Assembly: GCA_026997055.1 (NCBI GenBank)
Contig: JALWJU010000667.1
Span: 1-8,502 of the forward strand
Length of the DNA: 8,502 nt
Direction: 5' to 3'
Source: Paracoccaceae bacterium
GTDB taxonomy: Bacteria > Pseudomonadota > Alphaproteobacteria > Rhodobacterales > Rhodobacteraceae
Each line of letters begins with the position of its first letter. Position 1 is the first letter of the stretch. Shown piece after piece: positions 4,687-8,502 of the stretch. The notes under the pieces were generated by a model. The model was given only the letters and a program-made list of their open reading frames with translations. It did not search any database and had not been told where the DNA came from. Position numbers and translations under genes: made by a program.

Positions 4687-5862
4687 ATGTTCGCCGTTTC
4701 GAGACTTGTCCGCAAGGTGCCGGGGCTGTTGGCGGCCGTTTTCGCGCTTCTCTGGCTTTCGGCCTGCGACGTGACCCTGCCCGGTGGCGGCGGCCCGCGG
4801 ATCGACACTTCGCGCCCGGTGCCGGTGGCGCTGCTGGTGCCGCGCGGCTCGGCGGCGGCCACGGATGCAGTGCTGGCGCAATCGCTTGAAAATGCCGCCC
4901 GCCTGGCCATGTCGGAGCTGCGGGGGGTCACCATCGACCTGCGCGTTTATGCAACCGGCGCCAATGCCGCGCGCAGCGCCGAGGTCGCCCGCAAGGCGGT
5001 GCAGGAGGGGGCCAGGATCATCCTCGGCCCGGTCTATGCCGCCAATGCCAATGCCGCCGGTACCGCCGTGGCCCCACGCGGGATCAACGTGCTGGCCTTT
5101 TCCAACAACCCGGCGATCGCCGGGGGCAACGTCTTCATCCTCGGCAATACCTTCCAGAACACCGCCAGCCGCCTGGTCGCCTATGCCGCCGCGCAGGGCA
5201 AGACGCCGATCCTGATCGTCCACGGCAGGGATGGAGCCGAGAGCGCCGGGGCGGCGGCCATCGAGCGCGCCATTGCCCGCGTCGGGGGCAGCCCGGCCGG
5301 GGTGGTGAGCTTCGAGCTTTCGCAGAAGGGGGTGATCAACGCCCTGCCGGAGATCGCCGACACCGCGCGCAGCTCCGGCGCCCGTTCCATCTTCATGACC
5401 TCCGGCACGACCGGGGCGCTGCCGCTTCTGGCCGGCCTGCTGCCGGAAAACGGCATCAAGCCCGCCGACTACCAGTATATCGGCCTGCAGCGCTGGGACA
5501 TCCCGGCCAGCGCGCTGTCGATGACCGGGCTGCAGGGGGGCTGGTTCGCCCTGCCCGACCCGGACCTGCAAGGCCAGTTCGCCAGCCGCTACGAGGCTGC
5601 CTATGGCGAGCCGCCGCACCCGATCGCCGGGCTCGCCTATGACGGCATCGCCGCCATCGGCGCGCTTGTAAAAGCAGGCAAGGCCGACGCGCTGACCGTA
5701 GAGGCGCTGACCCAGCCCTCGGGCTTCGTCGGGGTCAACGGCATCTTCCGCCTGCTGGCCGACGGCACCAACGAGCGCGGCCTCGCGGTCGCGCAGATCC
5801 AGGACAAGCAGGTGGTGGTGATCGACCCCGCGCCGAGAAGCTTTGGCGGTGCCGGGCTCTGA
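4687..5862 (+). CDS. Penicillin-binding protein activator lipoprotein (LpoA/LppC family)
   Basis: A 391-residue predicted lipoprotein. Residues 1-27 form a type II signal peptide: basic MFAVSRLVRK, hydrophobic core GLLAAVFALLW, and lipobox LSAC with C27 as the lipidation site. After a Gly/Pro linker, residues 44-380 form a type 1 periplasmic-binding-protein fold: VPVALLVPRGS, ENAARLAMSEL, ARIILGPVYAANANAAG (109-125), VLAFSNNPAIAGGNVF (135-150), GARSIFMTSGTT (231-242), and HPIAGLAYDGIAAIGAL (311-327), which match LppC/LpoA C-terminal domains. In E. coli, LpoA stimulates PBP1A and has an extra N-terminal TPR domain; that domain is absent here, as in many alphaproteobacterial versions. C27 is followed by Asp, the inner-membrane retention residue in E. 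coli, so location is uncertain. ATG 4687 follows GTGAGGA at good spacing. It overlaps the proposed glnD start by 14 bp, implying co-transcription. Confidence 0.88.
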   Translation: MFAVSRLVRKVPGLLAAVFALLWLSACDVTLPGGGGPRIDTSRPVPVALLVPRGSAAATDAVLAQSLENAARLAMSELRGVTIDLRVYATGANAARSAEVARKAVQEGARIILGPVYAANANAAGTAVAPRGINVLAFSNNPAIAGGNVFILGNTFQNTASRLVAYAAAQGKTPILIVHGRDGAESAGAAAIERAIARVGGSPAGVVSFELSQKGVINALPEIADTARSSGARSIFMTSGTTGALPLLAGLLPENGIKPADYQYIGLQRWDIPASALSMTGLQGGWFALPDPDLQGQFASRYEAAYGEPPHPIAGLAYDGIAAIGALVKAGKADALTVEALTQPSGFVGVNGIFRLLADGTNERGLAVAQIQDKQVVVIDPAPRSFGGAGL

Positions 5863-8502
5863 GAAGGCGCCGGGGGCGCCCGACAGCAGCACCGGACCAG
5901 GCACCGGCGGCGCCGGGGCTGGCGCCAGCCCCGAAACCGGCACTGGCGGGGCGGAGGGTGCGCGGCTCCCCGAAGGGCTGATCTGCCCTGCGGTGGAGAT
6001 CTTCGACCGGGCGGCGGTGGCCGACAGCCTCGCCGCCGCGCTGGACTCGGCCGGAGACCCCGCCGCCATTCGCGCCGCCACCGTGGCGGTGCTGCGTGCG
6101 GCCCAGGAGCGCGGGCGCGCCGCCATCGCCGCCGCCATGGCCGAGCGCCCGCACGAGGCGCGCGGCTGCACCCGGGCGATTGCCTGGCTCACCGACCGGC
6201 TGGTGCAAAGCGCGCTCGAAGTCGCCACCGGGCGCCTGCACCCGCTGCCGAACCCCACCGCCGGCGAGCGCCTCGCGGTGCTGGCGGTGGGCGGCTACGG
6301 GCGCTTCGAAATGGCGCCCCACAGCGACGTGGACCTGCTGTTCCTGACCCCATACAAGCTCACCGCCTGGGCCGAAAGCGTGATCGAGAGCACGCTCTAC
6401 ATGCTCTGGGACCTGCGTCTGAAGGTGGGGCACGCGAGCCGCACCATCCGCGACTGCCTGCGCCTCGGGCGCGAGGACATCACCATCCGCACGGCGCTGC
6501 TCGAGCACCGCTTCCTCTACGGCGACGCGGCGCTTGCCGGGGAGCTGGACGAAGCCCTGTGGGGCAAGCTCTTCAAGGGCACGGCGGGCGAGTTCATCGA
6601 GGCCAAGCTCGAAGAGCGCGCCCAGCGCCTGGAGAAGAACGGCAACCAGCGCTACATGGTCGAGCCCAACGTGAAGGAGGGCAAGGGCGGCCTGCGCGAC
6701 CTTCAGACCCTGTTCTGGATCGCCAAATACCTGCACCGGGTGCGCGACACGTCCGAACTGGTCGCCCAGGGCATGTTCAGCGCCGAGGAATACGAGACTT
6801 TCGAGGATGCCGAGGAATTCCTCTGGTCGGTGCGCTGCCACATGCACGATATCGCCGGGCGGGCGCAGGACCAGCTTACCTTCGACCTGCAGGTGGCGGT
6901 GGCCGCGCGCATGGGCTACCGGGACCATTCGGGCCGGCGGGCGGTGGAGCATTTCATGCAGGATTACTTCCGCACCGCCACCACGGTGGGCGAGCTTACG
7001 CGGATCTTCCTCACCGGGCTGGAGGCGCGGCATGTGAAGCGCGCGCCGCGGCTGATCGGGCTCTTGCGCCGGCGCCGGGCGGCGAAGGGCTTTCGCATCG
7101 TGCAAAACCGGCTGACCTTCGCCAGCCCCGACGTGATCCACAAGGACCGGATGATGATCCTGCGCCTGTTTGCCGAGGCGCTGCGCACCGGAGTGCTGAT
7201 CCACCCCGACGCGATGCGCCTCGTCGCGGGCCACCTGCACCTGATCGACGACGATCTGCGCGCCGACCCGGAAGCGGCGAAGCTCTTCCTCGACACGCTG
7301 CTGAAGCACGGCAACCCGGAGCGCGCGCTCAGGCGCATGAACGAGCTTGGCGTGCTCGGCGCCTTCATCCCCGAATTCCAGCCGATCGTGGCGATGATGC
7401 AGTTCAACATGTATCACAGCTATACGGTGGACGAGCACACGATCCAGGTGATCTCGAATTTCGCCCAGATCGAGCGCAAGGAACTCGAGGACGAACTGCC
7501 CGTCGCCACCTTGATCCTGCGCGAGGGGCGGCCCAACCGCAAGGTGCTGATGGTGGCGATGCTGTGCCACGATATCGGCAAGGGGCGCGACGAGGATCAC
7601 TCGGTGCTGGGCGCGCGCCTCGCGCGCGGGATCGCGCCGCGACTGGGGCTCACGAAGAAGGAATGCGAGGATGTCGAATGGCTGGTGCGCCACCACCTGC
7701 TGATGAGCGACATGGCCCAGAAGCGCGACATCGCCGAGCCGCGCACGGTGCGCGACTTTGCCCGCGCCGTGGGCACGGTCAAGCGGCTCGACCTCCTGAC
7801 AGTGCTCACCGTCTGCGACATCCGCGGCGTCGGCCCCACCACCTGGAACAACTGGAAGGCGGTGCTCCTGCGCGCGCTCTACCGGCAGACCCGCAAGGTG
7901 CTCGAAGACGGGATGGAGGCGATCAACGTGGAACTGCGCGGGGGCGAAGCGCGCAGGTTCCTGCGCAAGGTGCTCGAGGCCGAGGGCTGGGACAAGGCCG
8001 AGATCCGCCACGAGCTTTCGCGCCACTATCCGCCCTACTGGCAGGGGCTGCATGTGACCGCGCATGTGGTCTTTGCCCGGCTCCTGCGCGACATCGCCGA
8101 GGACGAGGTGAAGATCGACCTCTTTCCCGACGAGGACCGCGACGCGACCCGGATCTGCTTTGCGCTGACCGACCATCCCGGCGTGTTCTCGCGCCTGGCC
8201 GGGGCGCTTGCGCTGGTGGGCGCCGGGGTGGTGGATGCGCGCACCTATACCACCCGCGACGGATACGCCACCGCCGCCTTCTGGGTGCAGGATGCGCAGG
8301 GCCACCCCTATGCGGCCGACCGGCTGGGGCGGCTCTCGGACATGATCCACAAGAGCCTCAGGGGCGAGATCATCACCCGCGAGGCGATGAAGAGCCGCGA
8401 CGTGATCAAGAAGCGCGAGCGCGCCTTCCGGGTGCCGACCTCGATCACCTTCGACAATGAGGGCAGCGACATCTACACCATCATCGAGGTCGATACCCGC
8501 GA
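5849..8502 (+). CDS. glnD: Bifunctional uridylyltransferase/uridylyl-removing enzyme for PII, 3'-truncated by the window edge
   Basis: GlnD uridylylates PII (GlnB/GlnK) when glutamine is low and removes UMP when it is high, setting nitrogen assimilation. 884 codons are visible, in the frame whose codons start at 5849, 5852 and so on. Domains in order: nucleotidyltransferase with GGYGRFEMAPHSDVDLLFL (148-166; D160 and D162 bind metal); the PII-uridylyltransferase region VEPNVKEGKGGLRDLQ (271-286); an HD hydrolase with HDIGKG (H574, D575); ACT domain 1 from about residue 767 (RICFALTDHPGVFSRLAGAL); and the beginning of ACT domain 2 (DIYTIIEVDTR) at the edge. No ATG exists near the N-terminus. 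After an in-frame TGA at 5819 the options are TTG 5843 and GTG 5849. GTG 5849 is preferred because GAGAAG ends 8 nt before it; it overlaps the lipoprotein gene by 14 bp. Residues 7-40 are a Gly/Ala/Pro/Ser/Thr-rich tail before the conserved LPEGLICPAVEIFD. Confidence 0.93.
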   Translation, partial: MPGSEKAPGAPDSSTGPGTGGAGAGASPETGTGGAEGARLPEGLICPAVEIFDRAAVADSLAAALDSAGDPAAIRAATVAVLRAAQERGRAAIAAAMAERPHEARGCTRAIAWLTDRLVQSALEVATGRLHPLPNPTAGERLAVLAVGGYGRFEMAPHSDVDLLFLTPYKLTAWAESVIESTLYMLWDLRLKVGHASRTIRDCLRLGREDITIRTALLEHRFLYGDAALAGELDEALWGKLFKGTAGEFIEAKLEERAQRLEKNGNQRYMVEPNVKEGKGGLRDLQTLFWIAKYLHRVRDTSELVAQGMFSAEEYETFEDAEEFLWSVRCHMHDIAGRAQDQLTFDLQVAVAARMGYRDHSGRRAVEHFMQDYFRTATTVGELTRIFLTGLEARHVKRAPRLIGLLRRRRAAKGFRIVQNRLTFASPDVIHKDRMMILRLFAEALRTGVLIHPDAMRLVAGHLHLIDDDLRADPEAAKLFLDTLLKHGNPERALRRMNELGVLGAFIPEFQPIVAMMQFNMYHSYTVDEHTIQVISNFAQIERKELEDELPVATLILREGRPNRKVLMVAMLCHDIGKGRDEDHSVLGARLARGIAPRLGLTKKECEDVEWLVRHHLLMSDMAQKRDIAEPRTVRDFARAVGTVKRLDLLTVLTVCDIRGVGPTTWNNWKAVLLRALYRQTRKVLEDGMEAINVELRGGEARRFLRKVLEAEGWDKAEIRHELSRHYPPYWQGLHVTAHVVFARLLRDIAEDEVKIDLFPDEDRDATRICFALTDHPGVFSRLAGALALVGAGVVDARTYTTRDGYATAAFWVQDAQGHPYAADRLGRLSDMIHKSLRGEIITREAMKSRDVIKKRERAFRVPTSITFDNEGSDIYTIIEVDTR

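Noticed and set aside
4597..6258. A 553-codon minus-strand open frame opposite the lipoprotein gene
   Set aside because: Antisense artefact: no domains, covers a gene with a clear signal peptide and periplasmic-binding fold, and would extend over the divergent promoter region.
5735..8350. An 871-codon minus-strand open frame
   Set aside because: It lies entirely opposite glnD and the end of the lipoprotein gene. It is His/Arg/Gly/Ala-rich without domains, whereas the plus-strand glnD frame contains every expected motif.
6559..8460. A 633-codon plus-strand open frame within glnD
   Set aside because: It is in a different frame from the one encoding GGYGR, HDIGKG and the ACT domains, and is low-complexity Arg/Gly/Ala/Pro; a high-GC artefact.
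1..8502. Defence island, CRISPR array, prophage, insertion sequence or novel multi-gene system
   Set aside because: Every sizeable reading frame with protein-like sequence belongs to a recognised chromosomal family. There are no transposase or integrase genes, terminal repeats, spaced repeat arrays or clear composition breaks.

Overview
This window is high-G+C chromosomal DNA with strong GC bias at third codon positions. Its gene content (MoxR ATPase, DUF1285, class II histone-deacetylase-like hydrolase, glutathione synthetase, the rsmI/yraN/lpoA-type cluster, GlnD) and its protein sequences fit an alphaproteobacterium, most likely the Rhodobacteraceae or a close relative. That placement is an inference from protein style and gene content; no 16S rRNA or other marker is present. 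I see no insertion sequences, phage genes, tRNA or rRNA genes, or CRISPR arrays.

Layout. Bases 1-177 (minus) hold the first 59 codons of a MoxR-type AAA+ ATPase, cut by the window edge. It is divergent from a DUF1285 gene (248-859, plus), and a candidate moxR promoter lies between them. A class II histone-deacetylase-like metal hydrolase (915-2030, minus) converges on the DUF1285 gene with only 55 bp between the stop codons. A 269-bp non-coding stretch (2031-2299) separates it from a minus-strand run of three genes transcribed in the order rsmI (3716-4600), yraN (3337-3708), gshB (2300-3253). Divergent from rsmI across 86 bp is a penicillin-binding-protein-activator lipoprotein of the LpoA/LppC family (4687-5862, plus). 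It overlaps the start of glnD (5849 to beyond 8502, plus), which runs off the right edge inside its second ACT domain.

Functional reading. rsmI, the lpoA-type gene and yraN together form the conserved 'yraLMN' neighbourhood known from E. coli, here split into two divergent units. gshB has joined the minus-strand unit and glnD the plus-strand unit. rsmI modifies the 16S rRNA decoding site, gshB makes glutathione, the lipoprotein probably supports peptidoglycan synthesis, and glnD senses glutamine and controls nitrogen metabolism through PII. This is housekeeping chromosome rather than an accessory island.

The points that reward a second look are regulatory and concern translation starts. They are a long purine/pyrimidine inverted repeat that would sequester the gshB ribosome binding site; three tandem 11-bp repeats between yraN and gshB, each reading ATG followed at once by a stop; a perfect Shine-Dalgarno feeding a four-codon upstream ORF that overlaps the deacetylase start as ATGA; an 8-bp inverted repeat bracketing the likely lpoA -10 box; and non-ATG starts for rsmI (TTG) and probably glnD (GTG). 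I found no convincing undescribed multi-gene system.
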